NCBI GenBank assembly: GCA_023374025.1
Contig: SIJG01000030.1
Span: forward strand, 229,178 to 293,177
Reading direction: 5' to 3'
Source of the DNA: Heterodera schachtii
Taxonomy: Eukaryota > Nematoda > Chromadorea > Rhabditida > Heteroderidae
Length of the DNA: 64,000 bases
Below the pieces are notes generated by a model that was not told where the DNA came from, did not search any database, and worked only from the letters and a program-made list of their open reading frames with translations. The position numbers were made by a program, and so were the translations under genes. Numbering within the stretch: the stretch's first letter is position 1; every line of letters starts with the position of its first letter. Of this stretch, positions 37,140-48,403 are shown piece by piece.

Positions 37140-37344
37140 TAGCGCTTTTTAATAAAAAATAATCAAAAAACTTAATTTTGCGTATATTTCCAATTGTTTT
37201 AAAGTTTTTTCGAATAAGGACAATTTTTAAACCAAAAATTTTTAGCAAGAAAAAATAATTAAATTTTGGGGATAATTTTTGTAAAAAAATTTTTCAATGC
37301 TTTATATATTTCAGGATTTTTAGCAAATAAAAATCCGGGCTCTA
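37012..37344. mobile_element. hAT-like MITE with T46 run
   Basis: Starts TAGGGCTTC and ends CCGGGCTCTA, similar to the ends of the element at 35,199-35,738. Flanks TTTATTAC and AAGATTAC agree at five of eight bases. It contains a T homopolymer of nearly 50 bases (37,088-37,138), whose exact length is uncertain. Confidence 0.5.
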
Positions 37345-37352
37345 AAGATTAC

Positions 37353-37896
37353 TAGAGACCGACTTTTGAGGCATATGCCTTTTTTTTCTGCGCACTTGTT
37401 TCGATATATTGAGCATAAATAACACATTTTCCACTTGGTTTGAGGCTTTTACGTTGACTTTTATTATGCCTTTTTTTGTCTTTTTCGGGATTTTCGTGCC
37501 TTAAATGCCTTTTTTGGCATTTTTCCCTTTTGGTGCCTTTTTTGGCGTTTTTTTTCGAAAAATTCCATAAAAAATGCAGTAAATCGGGAAAATACACCCC
37601 TAAGAAAAAATATACCCCTAAGAAATAAAAAATTTTCTCAAAATTGATCGCCAAAATTTCATTTTTTTTTGATAAAAAATTTTAGGTTTAAAAATTTTCT
37701 TATTCAAAAAACATAAAACATTTAATAATTATTTAAATGGCCAAAATTAGTTATTTGTTTAAGTTTTACGTGTTTTGCTCCCTAAAAATCCTTAATAAAA
37801 AAATTTTAAATGCCTTTTTTCATGCCTTTTTTAATTTTTTCGTGCCTTTTATAGTGCCTTTTTCGCGATTTTTGGTGCCTTTTTAGTCGGTCTCTA
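37353..37896. mobile_element. hAT-like MITE (TAGAGACCGACT ends)
   Basis: The inverted ends TAGAGACCGACT and AGTCGGTCTCTA are flanked by AAGATTAC (37,345-37,352) and ATGATTAC (37,897-37,904), 7 of 8 matching. The TAGAG start and 8-bp duplication suggest hAT. It abuts the preceding element directly. Confidence 0.7.
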
Positions 37897-37904
37897 ATGA
37901 TTAC

Positions 37905-38956
37905 ATACATTTTGACAGAATGTCAAAAATTAAAAAAAAAAATTTTTTTTTTATATAAAATGGACATTTTTTACTTTCTATGCAAAAATACCGATTTCCA
38001 AGTACATTCTTGGAAATAACGCAGTTAAAAATATCCAAGAATTATTGCCGACTTCCAAGTACGTACTTGCACAATTGGCACAGAAAAGCCAAGTACTATC
38101 TTGTCGTTTCTTTTTTTCTTTGTAATTGCTCTCACTTTGGCGTACTATCTCTTCATTTTTTAATAGAAAAAACCGCATTACTTCGCTCTAAGAAACTTTT
38201 TTTCCATTAACAGAATTTCTTCAAATTTTTCATATCGATAGAGAAAGAAATTAAACAAAATTTATCTGATTTGATTAAAAATTTCGGCCTAGAACATTAT
38301 TAAAATGAGATGAAAAAAATTTGCATTTCTTTTTCTCTCCTTTTGTTGTACTATTTCATGTCTCTAACACATGAAAAACAACAAATTCGCAAATGCTAAC
38401 AATTTTGGTTGAAAGGGTACAAAACTGTTTTGGACATTTCACAACCAATAAAAAAATTATTAGTTTTCGCATTTTGGTTAGAAACAGCGGCCTATGACTT
38501 GAGTTATAACGTAATGAAAATTTTAAACTCTCAAAACTTTTTTCTGAGATGTCAAATTGCTTAGCACTCGCTTAGAAAAAGATTCTCCTTTTCAAAAATC
38601 TTAGATAATAAATTTGTTCGGTTTACTTAGTTTGAAATATAGCGAGATATGGCTGATCAAAATAAATTAGGTATGCAAAAAAGGCAATTTATCATTGTGC
38701 CTTTGAATTAGCGCGCAAAAAATAACGCCAATTACGCTATTTGGCGTTTCGAGCAATTTTGTCTAACACTGGGCTTGACTTATAATGTACTTGGCATCCC
38801 GCATAAAATGTCATGAAACGCGTAAAACCGACTCCCTTTTTTTTTTGTAATTACATAAAATTTCAGTATTTTTCAGGGTGTCTGTCTAAAGTAAAAAAAA
38901 CTCAATTTTTCCGTATCCAATTTACCAAAACATTTAAAAGCGAAACTATTTTGTGT
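37905..38956. other. Spacer upstream of SEH1
   Basis: No coding region recognised. It should contain the SEH1 promoter, but no defined promoter motif can be pointed out. The acceptor TGTGTAG at 38,952-38,958 touches the SEH1 start codon, consistent with either a 5' UTR intron or spliced-leader addition. Confidence 0.4.
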
Positions 38957-38958
38957 AG

Positions 38959-41900
38959 ATGCTCCCATTCGAAGTTCAACATTTTTCGACCGGAACTGCG
39001 GACACAGCGCCGTCCTTCCACGCCGACACCGTCCATCATGTTGAGTTCGACTTTTACGGCCAACGAGTGGCAACAGTGTCCAGTGACAAAACGGTTTGCA
39101 TTTGGGACAAGGACACACAGAACGGAGCGTGGAGGAAAAGCGCGTCATGGAAAGTGCGTCGTTTTCGGCTCTTCCAAAATTGTTGCATAAATCTGCCGAT
39201 ACTTTTATATACCCAATCGACTTTTAGGCGTCGAATTTAGGCCTATTTTTGCCCAAATTGATGCTTTTTTATATAGACTTTATGCTTTCGTTTGATGCCT
39301 AGAACGTAGGCATTAACCAAATAAGAAAAAAAATTACGGCCCAAGAAATTGAGGATGTGATTAGTACGGCCCGTAGAAAGAAAAAAAAAATTTCGAACGG
39401 GAGAATCTGGACTTTTTTTGCTCTTTAGGCCAGAAAATTTCTTGCCAGTGTTATTTTTACAAATTTTCATTGCCGGGGGGGGGCGGCAAAAAACAGGGAT
39501 TTGTAACGATTTTGGGCTATGGGCCTGCATTGTATGCGTAAACTGGAATCAAAAACAAAAAAAAATATTAATAATTTGGTCGTCATTTAAGAGTGCCTTT
39601 TTCAAATAATAATAATTCAGAAACACGGTGGTGCCGTTTGGAAAGTGCGTTTTGCCCATCCCGAGTATGGCCAAGTGTTGGCCACCTGTTCCTTCGACAA
39701 CACCATTCAGATCTTCGACAAAGACGGTTGGTTCCGTCCATTTTGGCTTTAATCAAAAATGTTAGTGTGCCTTTTTCTTCCCCCAAATTTATAGCTGCCG
39801 ATCTGTCCGAAATCCGACCGATCACCGGCGCCGACTCGTCCAATGGGTGGGCATGTCGAACAGTTTTACGACAAAGGTGTGTTTCGCTGTGTACAATATT
39901 ATTGTTTTTTGTTTTATATTAGCATTTCAAAATAATCCCTAATTCAAAAATTGAAAAAAAAATAAAAAAATAATAATTTTTGCGTTAGGGATTAGGGATT
40001 GGTTAAAGTCGGTATTTGATTCGTAACAAACGATCCCGAAATCCCCCCTCAACAAGTTATCATTAAAAAATTACACAAAAAACGCTCTTCCATTTTTGGT
40101 TTTTAAAAAGGGACCCAAACATCACTAATACCCTCAAAATGATGCACTCATTTTGCCAATGATGGCACATTAATCCAAAAAATGGGAACATTTCCAAATT
40201 GTTTTTGTTTTTCAGTAATGCCAGCGCCAGCATCACTGACATTCAATTCGCGCCGCATTATTTGGGCCTTCAATTGGTGACTTTGTGTTAAATCCAAAAT
40301 CCCCTAAATTTTTATTTATTTATTTTTGCTTTAGGCCGCTTGCACTTCCTCTGGTCGACTGATCATTTACGAAGCTGAGGACATTATGGCATTGGACAAT
40401 TGGAACGGTTTGTACAAAATAAAGGGGGATTTGAAGCCCCGAAAACCAAATACTTGAGTTTTTTGAAGCGGAATTTCACTGAATTTTTGAAAAAAAAATT
40501 TAAAAAATCCAGAATTTTTGAATTGAGTAAACGCTAACACCCGAACTATAACACTCGAGAAGTGTGATTATCAATTTGTTACCATTGGAAAAGAGCAGGG
40601 TCCATATTTCTATTTGAATTTTTTTAATTACGGGCCCTGGCCAAAAATCAAAAAAAAAGTTTAGAGGCCTCAAAAATCAGGATTTGAACCCGGACCTCCA
40701 AAAACACCACTCAATTATTCGGATTTGCTTTTTTGGGGGGGAGTAGGTCGTTCCCCCCCCCCCCACCCCGAAAAATAAAATTTCGGGGGAAACGACGGGG
40801 GGGGGGGGGTGGATTTTTTGTACCAACAAAATACATCCCCCTGCGTTTTTTTGAATGCATTTTTCATTTTATTCTTTGCAGTTCTCCACGACTACGAAGT
40901 GACAAAGAATCGGCTCAGTTCCCTTTCGTGGAGCACAAATCGTTTTGTAAAAAATTCTTAAATTTTACTATTTCATCATTTTTTTTTCATCCGATTTTTT
41001 TTTGTTTTACCAATTTGTCCCCTCTTTTTAGGACCCTCCTCATATTGTTGTCTCGTCCGATGATGTCGATGCTGCTCCAGCGGAGAAAGTGTTCCTTTTT
41101 CGAGTCAATTCCAGCTGCGGGTATAAACATTTTCCATGGTGTACTACGTCCCTCCCCCCGAAAATTTAAAAAAAAACACAATTTTTGATATAAAATTTTA
41201 ACTTAAAATAATATAAAATATAATTTTTTCAATTTTCTAGGATGGGTTACTACTTTTTTCAAAAATTTTGTTTGCTTGGAATGTTTTTATAAAAGAATTT
41301 TCAAAATTTTAAATTAAAAAAATTCGGGTGGGAAACGATTTGTGCTGTTCGAGACCAAGTTTTCCAATACCGAGACTTGACCCAGAGACCCAAAAAATCC
41401 GAGTCCCTTTTCAAAAAAATTTTCTTCTTTGCTTAAAATTTTTTATAAATTTAAAAACAATTTTTTGAGTCTTTTATTTACAAATTTTTGCTTTTTTTAT
41501 TTTGGTCTCGAAACCGCTACTCTCGAGAAACGACACGGAGGAGGAGGAGAGGGGAACGAGTTGCTCCCTCCCCATTTTCAACCCTTTTTAATACAATTAG
41601 CTAAATTGGTCATTTCACGTTTTAGTCTCGTCCGCTTGAACCCAACTGCTGGCGGCGGTGGCGACGGGAAGCAGTTCAACTTTACTGACCAGGTCAGCGC
41701 CGTCTGTTTCGGCCCCTCCTGCGGGTTGGCCCAGCACAAATTGGCGGTTGCGGTGGGTGCCAAAGTGGCGGTGTTCCAATTGGTCAGCGGACCAAACGCG
41801 GCGGCACTCTTTGCCGACGATGGCAATGGCGACGAAAGTGTGGCGCCAATAATGCCAATGCTAACCATGGAAGACGGACGGGCACAAACGGGGGACGAAA

Positions 41901-42806
41901 CATCATCTGCGGCAGCGGCGGCTGCTGAATTGACAATAAACGGATGCGAAGTGTTGGAGGAGGGCAACGCGGCGCAGGCGAGTGACCGGCCGAACGGAGG
42001 CGGGCGGAAATTTCTCACAATCCCCGAATTTTTTTTTAATTTTCAAACTTAGAAATGAAAAATTTTATATGAAAATTACAGGAAAATAGTATTTTCAAAA
42101 AAAAAAGTTTCGAACATTTTGTTATAAAAAAAACTTCAATACAAAAATTTTTCACCGATTTTTTGAAATAAAAAATTAGGGTAATACAATACAGTATGTG
42201 GTACCCCCACTTTTTGAAAATCTTTATTTTCAAAAGTCATGAAATCATGTTTCCGAGGGTTTTCGGGGTCACTAATTTTTAAAAAAATTTGAATTTTCGA
42301 ATTATTGTTCGAATTCGGCTTCGAAATTAGTCGAAATGGGTGCTGTCAATGATCCCGGGAAGACCCTCAGAAACATGTTTTCATTACTTTTGAATAGAAC
42401 ACTTGCTAGAAAAAATTTTTTATTTTGACTTAAAATTTTAAATATTTTGAAAAATTTCTATGTTCGATTTCTTTTTAAATTTCCGGGTGTGAGCCTAATG
42501 CACCCGACGGATGCGATGGGAAATGAAAGGAAATTGCCAACTTTTTTTTTTGTCAGGTCGTTCGCCTTTCGTGGAATGTGATTGGCGATGTGATCTCCGC
42601 CGTTTACTCCGACGGCATTATCCGCGTGTGGCGATGTGAGCATTCACAAATCAACCAATTAATTAATTGCTTTTCTCCGGGCTTTCCCTCAGAAATTCTT
42701 CGTTTTTTCTTTTGCAGATATTTTTTCCAACCGATGGATTTTGGCCACCACAATTACGCCTCCGGCGGAACAGAATCGAAGTGCGAAGGACGACGTTTAT
42801 TATTGA
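38959..42806 (+). CDS. SEH1: SEH1 nucleoporin, WD40 beta-propeller (10 exons, 396 aa)
   Basis: Scaffold nucleoporin of the Y (Nup107-160) complex, also part of GATOR2; acts at the nuclear pore. Exons: 38,959-39,153; 39,621-39,726; 39,795-39,876; 40,216-40,276; 40,335-40,407; 40,882-40,946; 41,032-41,120; 41,626-41,977; 42,557-42,635; 42,718-42,806. All phases join without stops. Diagnostic blocks follow the SEH1 order: HADTVHHVEFDFYGQRVAT with SSDKTVCIWD, VWKVRFAHPEYGQVLATCSF, SITDIQFAPHYLGLQLAACT, LSSLSWST, DQVSAVCFGP, and VVRLSWNVIGDVISAVYSDG with RVWR. Length is near the family's 350-360, with extra Ala/Gly/Asp-rich loops in exon 8. Intron 8 starts GCGAGT (GC-AG); the others are GT-AG. Introns 5, 7 and 8 carry repeat elements. 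C. elegans orthologue would be npp-18. The last exon is the least certain part. Confidence 0.9.
40730..40815. repeat. Homopolymer-rich hairpin in SEH1 intron 5
   Basis: GTCGTTCCCC... on the left and ...GGGGAAACGAC on the right, around CCCCGAAA/TTTCGGGG, form an inverted repeat with long C and G runs. Such runs are prone to length errors. It lies within the intron 40,408-40,881. Confidence 0.6.
42228..42397. mobile_element. Small foldback element in SEH1 intron 8
   Basis: The arms TTCAAAAGTCATGAAATCAT (42,231-42,250) plus GTTTCCGAGGG, and CCCTCAGAAACATG plus TTCATTACTTTTGAA (ending about 42,396), are imperfect inverted repeats. It lies inside the GC-AG intron. Confidence 0.6.
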
Positions 42807-43269
42807 AAAAATTGACTTTCTTTCCTTTTTCAAATGTTTTTTGCCTTCAGACAATTTACCCAACTTTTTTCATTTTTGAATTCACATTTTTTCTCACTTT
42901 TCTGGACAACAATAGGAACCAAAAACTTGTTGTTTAAATAGTAAACTTATTTTTTTTAATTTATATTTGCGGAATTGGAACTCAAAATTTGCGAGACGGA
43001 TGTAAATCTAAGGAAAAAAAATTCGAAAAAGACAATTTTCTGGAAAAAATTCATAAATTTTTTTTTCATTTCTTTGAACGGCGAAACGAAGTTCTTAACC
43101 CAAAAGTAAGAAAATAATTTCCTTTAACGCCTATTCCTTTTATAAGTATTCGCGCGAGAAAAGAGTAAATACTTAAATTAGAAAAAATTACATTGAAAAA
43201 ATATAACTCAAAACAGCTGTATTTGAGTATATTACGGAAGAATATTCAAGTAAAATTTGAATTTCACCG
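42807..43269. other. Spacer downstream of SEH1
   Basis: AT-rich sequence presumably holding the SEH1 3' UTR. No convincing gene. A poly(A) signal cannot be chosen with confidence. Confidence 0.35.
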
Positions 43270-43645
43270 AAGGATTTTTGGATGTGCAAAAACCAAAGAT
43301 ATGCCAAAATATATTCGAAAATATATGTTAAAAATTGGAAAAATCCAGCGTCTTTATGCATAAAAATCCCCAAAAAAAATTTCTTTATCATTTTCGCCCC
43401 ATAATTGCAAATCAAATACATTTAAGCTGCTCGAGGATATTTTTTCAGATAAAATTATTTTTATAAATTGAAAGTTCCAGCAGAGAACTTCGAAATCCAA
43501 TGAAGAATTAACTATTTGATTTGGTTACTTTTGGTATTCGAAATAAATAAAGAAATTTTAAAATATCTGTAAGAAATGGCAATAAACGTTGATTTTTGTG
43601 GGTGTATTTTCAATTTTCTTGTATTTTTTTCCATAAATTTTCTCA
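43270..43645. mobile_element. Diverged copy of the 35,199 hAT-like MITE
   Basis: Shares ordered blocks with 35,270-35,550: GCCAAAATATATTCG, TTAAAAATTGGAAAAATC, TTATTTGATTTGG-like, and AAATAAATAAAGAAATTTT followed by a CTTTCTTGTATTTT-like end. The ends are not intact. Confidence 0.55.
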
Positions 43646-43765
43646 AAAGTACCGTATTTGCGGTACTTGAATCCCCCCCACCCCCTGAATTACAACCCCC
43701 CTTTTGAGGGGGGTTGAAAAATAGATCGCCCGGGAGTTCAAATACCGTAAATACGGTATGTTTCA
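43646..43765. mobile_element. ACCGTATTT palindromic MITE
   Basis: Left TACCGTATTTGCGGTACTTG and right TTCAAATACCGTAAATACGG are inverted repeats around C-rich and G-rich runs (CCCCCC and GGGGGG). The same family is seen at 55,257-55,823 and, as partial copies, near 56,590-56,695 and 59,200-59,325. Its right end supplies the stop codon of the broken F-box-like copy next to it. Confidence 0.7.
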
Positions 43766-44506
43766 TTGAGTGCTTTTTCAAATTGTTCACCCATTGTCCA
43801 CTCCGCTGTGTCCATTAAAATCTCAATTTTGTTCTTTCGTCCATCAATCAATTCACGCATCGCCTTTCCCAATTTTTGCTCATTGTAAGCGGCAATTGGA
43901 CAACGGATAAGCGTAAAAACATCTGCTTCTTCTTCTGCCAATGTCAATTTTTCCCCAATAAATCCATTGGTCATTTTGAATGGCACAATGGCAAACAGCG
44001 AAGAGAGACGGCCAAAAGTAAGCAAAAATGATGCAATTAACAGGGGAAGAAGCAGAGGAAAATGCCGAAAAATAAAATTTCCAAAAACGAATTAAATTGG
44101 AACAAATTTCACCGCTTTGATTTGTTCAACCGTTGCCAACCATTGTTCCACAGCTAAATCCTCAAGCACCTTTGGCAAATTGTCGGCGCGAGGCGTGAAC
44201 AGCCATTTTGCATGCGCTTGACCATCCAACGCCATGGCACTGTCATCGGGCGGAAAAGCGCAGGAAATGCCGTCACCGATGCCAACAACGGGAAGGAGGG
44301 CTGCTGGACAAGCGTTGAGCAATGACGAGAGGACCAATTGGTGGCGCATTCGACAAAAAGTGACGGCGGACAAATCCATCAGAATTGTCGTGTCCTTGAA
44401 CATTGGCCTAACGTTGCGCACAGCGAACTCCGAAACTCGCTCATTTTCATTGCGAATGAACAATAATGTCGTACAAATGGGGAAAAAACGGTGAAAACGT
44501 CCGTGG
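43738..44506 (-). pseudogene. F-box-like family gene, truncated
   Basis: Two coding blocks on the minus strand. 44,506-44,113 follows a TTAG acceptor and contains FKDTTILMDLSAVTF and the family hallmark GQAHAKWLFTPRADNLPKVL. 44,085-43,738 contains IVPFKMTNGFIGEKLTLAEE and FTLIRCPIAAYN. They correspond to residues of about 150 to the end of the intact gene at 49,873. A donor GTGAAA follows 44,113, but no AG exists before the second block, so the intron cannot be spliced normally. The exons for the N-terminal half are absent upstream, and the C-terminus runs into a MITE. All three defects point to a dead copy. Confidence 0.65.
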
Positions 44507-45254
44507 CTAATGATTTTTTTACAATTTTAATGACGAATTAATATTTAAATTTATACGTTAAAAAGGAAGCGAACTATCACAAGTCACAGGGCAGCGAGAA
44601 GTTTGGGCATCGGAAATTAAGGATCACTGAAAATAATTTTAAAATCAAACAATATGGCAAACATTTTATAAAAATTTTCAACCAAAAAGCATTAAATTTG
44701 TGCAAAATGATATGAAATTCGCTAATAGTTTAGGGTTTAGTGGTGGCACACCTTTTTGACAAAAATTAAATAAAAAAAAACATGTCTTATGAGGTCTTCT
44801 GAGTCGCTGATCACGAATATAACATTCCTTTCGATCTGTCGTGCATGGACTCGAATAAAAAGTCGAAATTCAAAATTTGAAATTCACTTTTAATTAATCC
44901 TAAGTTGAGTGGTGCGGTGTTTTGGCCAGCAGTGCCGATAGCAAATTTTCATAAATTTTGGATAAAAATTTTGAATCCCGCCGTGTGCAGACATTTGAGC
45001 CCAGGCGGGACACACATTTTTTTGCAGCTGGGATCGCTAGCGTTTAAATGCCAATTTTCAAATTATAAATTCCTAATTGAAATTTACATTTTCCATTTTT
45101 TTGTTGGCATTTGGCAAAGCTGTGCCAACAAATCCAATATTTTTTTTTGACTGAAGCTGTTGTTGTGGTGGCATTGATTTCTCTTTTTTCCCATTGTTTT
45201 CCTTCCCTTTGCGCATTTTTTTTTTCATTTTCCATTCATTTTTATTCCCTTTTT
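44507..45254. other. Spacer with dispersed repeat arm
   Basis: No gene seen. A CTGATCACGAAT repeat arm is at about 44,815. An acceptor-like TTTTCAG (44,628, minus strand) leads only into a short stop-rich stretch, so it does not supply a missing exon of the neighbouring pseudogene. Confidence 0.4.
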
Positions 45255-46503
45255 ATGTGCTTTCTCCCTTTTCTCCTCCTCTTTTCATTTGAATGTTTTG
45301 TGTTGGCCATTGCCGACTTTCATCATTTTAAATTTGGCCAAATTGCCGCTGGCGTTCCGCCGCCCATTCGGCCAAAACGACAGTCTTTTTCGCGATACAT
45401 TTGCGGCATTCCGCCCTTCATTTTCCATTCGGACATTCGTAAGTTGAAAAAAAAATATAAGAAATTAATAATGCGAAGGATTTTGCCTTTCATTTATGCT
45501 GTTCGAGACCGAAAATTCCATGAGACTTGACCCCGAGCCCTCGAGACCGAAATCCCGAGATTTTTTTCAAAAATTTTGTTATTTCTAAATAATTTAAGCT
45601 TCCAAAACCAATCATTAGGGGTATAAAAAGTCCCGAAGACCGGACCGAGACCGAAAACAAAAACACGAGACTTTTCTGAGTCGAGACCAAGGATCTCGAA
45701 CAGCACTGCCTTTCACTGGCCATTTGTCTGTTTTTTAATCGGATTTTTCGGCTAATTTGGCCGCATTAAAATATTTACAAAAACTGATTCAAACATCCTA
45801 TGCTATTGCTTTATCAGTCGTTTTTTTCAGCTTGTTCCTATTGGGCCATTTGTGTGAACCATGGTTTGCCACCAATTTGCCATGTGCCGACACGCAAGAC
45901 TGTTTAGAGCACAACCCGAACACTGAATGTGTGCAGGGAACGTAAGCCGATTTATTCATTTACTCATTCTGCTGATCACGAGGGCTTCCAATTCGTCTAT
46001 GGGAATCAGGGCTGGACGTAACTGGATTTTCAATCACGGAAATCCATAATTAGTGCGATTTTCTGTCCGTAATGATGGGGGTCCAAAAATTCCGTAATTT
46101 TCAAAATTTTTAAAAATAATTTCAAATTTTTATTAAAAAAATATAAAAACCAATTTAAAAGCATATTAAAAAGATTGGGCCGCGGGTCAGGCGGTGCGGA
46201 TAGACGCCGCCGAGGAAAATTTTGAAGATTTTAATGCATTTTATAAAAGATTTTTCACCAAAACAAGCTGAAAAATGAATCTTTGTCTGAATATTAATAT
46301 TGAAAAAACTGCAAACATTTCACAGTTGCTGCACATTGCCCACCGTCCAAATGCCGTCGACCGTTTCCACGACTTCGCAATTTTTGCCGCGTTCGTCGTC
46401 TGCCGCTTCTTCTTCATTTTCACCAGCACTGAATCCGTCCCCACTTGTCCAATTTGTCCTTCCCGTGCTTATATTACTTGTTTTTCGCCTGCTGATGTTT
46501 TGA
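45255..46503 (+). CDS. Small secreted/membrane protein with EB-like Cys motif (3 exons, 161 aa)
   Basis: Exons 45,255-45,438, 45,818-45,941 and 46,326-46,503 join in phase. The N-terminus MCFLPFLLLFSFECFVLAIA is a good signal peptide. A second hydrophobic stretch opens exon 2 (VFFSLFLLG), followed by a short Cys-bearing block, LPCADTQDCLEHNPNTECV then QGTCC, spaced like an EB module of nematode extracellular proteins. Exon 3 is a Ser/Thr/Pro linker and ends in a hydrophobic tail (LVQFVLPVLILLVFRLLMF), fitting a membrane or GPI anchor. An alternative exon 2 start at 45,831 breaks the phase. Role unknown; likely cell-surface. Intron 1 contains a MITE. Confidence 0.55.
45496..45712. mobile_element. 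GCTGTTCGAGAC inverted-repeat MITE
   Basis: Begins TGCTGTTCGAGACCG and ends CTCGAACAGCA, with interior GAGAC/GTCTC phrases. It lies in intron 1 of the EB-like gene. A related copy occupies about 41,340-41,540 in SEH1 intron 7 (GTGCTGTTCGAGACC start). Confidence 0.65.
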
Positions 46504-46532
46504 ATTTGCATTCCGTTTACTTTATATATATA

Positions 46533-46962
46533 TATATCGGACTCGCTCAGTTCGGCCGTCACAGTTCGGCCGGCACGGTTCGGCCCCAGCGTGTTTTTCC
46601 ACGATAGCTTTTTTATTTATAATCCAAATCCAATAATCTTGGTATCATTCGAAAGCTCTTAGCATGCTTTATTAGCCTTGCTAAAAAAACAAAAAAATTT
46701 AAGCCTGAAAAAAATTTATTAAGAAAAAACCTCAAAAATTTCGACTTTTTCGCAATTTTCATGTATAACTTTTTTGGTAATTGTCTAATCGCTAAGCAAT
46801 AGCTTAGAAAAAGCTTCTAAACATGATAAGCTTTCGAATGATACCAACAATGTTGGATTTGGATTACAAAGAAAAAAGTTATAGAAAGTTATATTGGAAA
46901 AACACGCTGGGGCCGAACCGTGAGGGCCGAACCGTGACGGCCGAACTGAGGTAAACCGATAT
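46533..46962. mobile_element. TTCGGCC-repeat MITE with ATATAT flanks
   Basis: Arms of about 65 bp are inverted: each carries three spaced TTCGGCC blocks (as CTCAGTTCGGCCGTCAC, then ACGGTTCGGCCCC) and AGCGTGTTTTTCCA. The element is embedded in TA repeats. Its interior has GGTATCATTCGAAAGC and its inverse, shared with the repeats at 57,440-57,705 and 60,231-60,591. Confidence 0.75.
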
Positions 46963-46971
46963 ATATATATA

Positions 46972-47601
46972 GGGATCATTTATTTATGTAAGAAAAATCG
47001 CGAAATATGTAAATAAAATATGTATAAAAAACACTGAAATATGTATGAAATATGTACAAAAATCCAGAAATATGTACTAAAATATGTAAATAAAATTTTT
47101 TAAATGGTGATTTTTTGGAAAAAAAAATTCTTTCTAAAGGGTGAAACAGGCACAAATTGCCATAAAAATGACCTAAATAGGCTTAAAATTATCTTTTTAG
47201 TAATTTAAAAATTAATTTTTGGTATTCCATTTTTGAAAAAAAAACTATTTTTTGGGGCACATTTTCAAAAAAAATTTTTGCTTTTCGCAAAATTTATATA
47301 AATTCTCAAAATTTTTGAAAAAAATTGCGAAATTTTGGATATTTTTGGGGGTATTTCATAAAAAAATTCCCTAAAAATTCTCAAAAATTGCAAAATATGT
47401 ACGAAAAAATGCGAAAAAGTCCAAAATATGTATAAAAATATGTACATATGTAATATGTAGAAAAATACGAAAATATGTAAAAATATGTAAATAAAAGTCC
47501 CAACTTTTGTTCGCAAACACAAAAAAGAAAGTGTTTTTCCTACTAATTAGATCATGGAGAATCCAGGAAAAAAATATGTATTTACATAAAAAAATGATCC
47601 C
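46972..47601. mobile_element. MITE with GGGATCATTT ends and TA duplication
   Basis: The ends GGGATCATTTATTTATGTAA and TTACATAAAAAAATGATCCC are inverted, bordered by TA on each side (46,970-46,971; 47,602-47,603). The TA duplication fits Tc1/mariner-type MITEs. The interior is built of AAATATGTA phrases. Confidence 0.75.
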
Positions 47602-47757
47602 TATTGATGAGTTAAGTCTAAAAATCAGGGAATGAAGTCGAACCGGATAAATTTGAGCACTGGGACAACTGAGCCCCAGTGAAAATCGACAATTCAGTAC
47701 CAAAGAAATAATCGAAGACAATCTAAATTTCGCAAAAGGGAGCATGCGAAGACGGAG

Positions 47758-48403
47758 CAAGTAGTGGGGCGAGATGGAGGGCGGAGGAAGGGCTCCCGGA
47801 CAATCCGTCAGTGGACAATCCGTCAGTGGTCAATCCGTCAGTGGTCAATCCGTCAGTAAGTGGTCAATCCGTCAGTAAGTGGACAATCCGTCAGTGGATA
47901 ATCCGTCAGTAACTAATCCATAAGCACATTTATTTTTAAAATACCCAGATTTATTTAAAATCATGTAAAATTAATTTAAGTCGCTAAAAATATAAATTAA
48001 TAATTTATGTATTTTAAAAATTATGAAATAATCATTTTTAAAAGAATTAAATGATAATTTCTCGGGATGGTCAATTAATTGAAATACAAAGTAACTAGAA
48101 ATATTAAGAATATATAAAAAAATTATATTTATCAAATTTAACAATCATTTTCGGAAGATTTTTCATCATTGCTCAAAAAAATTTTCTGACCAATTGTCCA
48201 CTGACGGATTATCCATTGACGGATTCTCCATCACTGACGGATTGTCCTTCACTGACGGATTGACCGTACCCCGGAGGAAGCAGTCTGACGAGCGCAACAG
48301 GCGGTTGACTGCGGTGGGTCCGAAGGGCCCCCGCCAATCAGTCAACCGCCTGCGGATCACGCACGGACTTCTTCCGTAGCCCTTAGTCTCGCCCCACCTA
48401 CTG
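47758..48403. mobile_element. Composite foldback element with CAATCCGTCAGTGGA repeats
   Basis: Outer arms carry TAGTGGGGCGAGA and its inverse TCTCGCCCCACCTA. Just inside are short tandem units GGACAATCCGTCAGT on the left (47,799-47,912) and the inverse ACTGACGGATTGTC on the right (48,198-48,266). A strong hairpin, GGCGGTTGACTG/CAGTCAACCGCC, lies at 48,301-48,352. Another member of the family starts at about 63,800 and runs toward the window end. Confidence 0.65.

Noticed and set aside
38813..39190. Frames in other phases over SEH1 exon 1
   Set aside because: They overlap the exon whose translation matches SEH1; no independent support.
40733..41188. 151-codon plus-strand frame
   Set aside because: It spans SEH1 introns 5-7 and their exons in the wrong frame; a shadow of the real gene.
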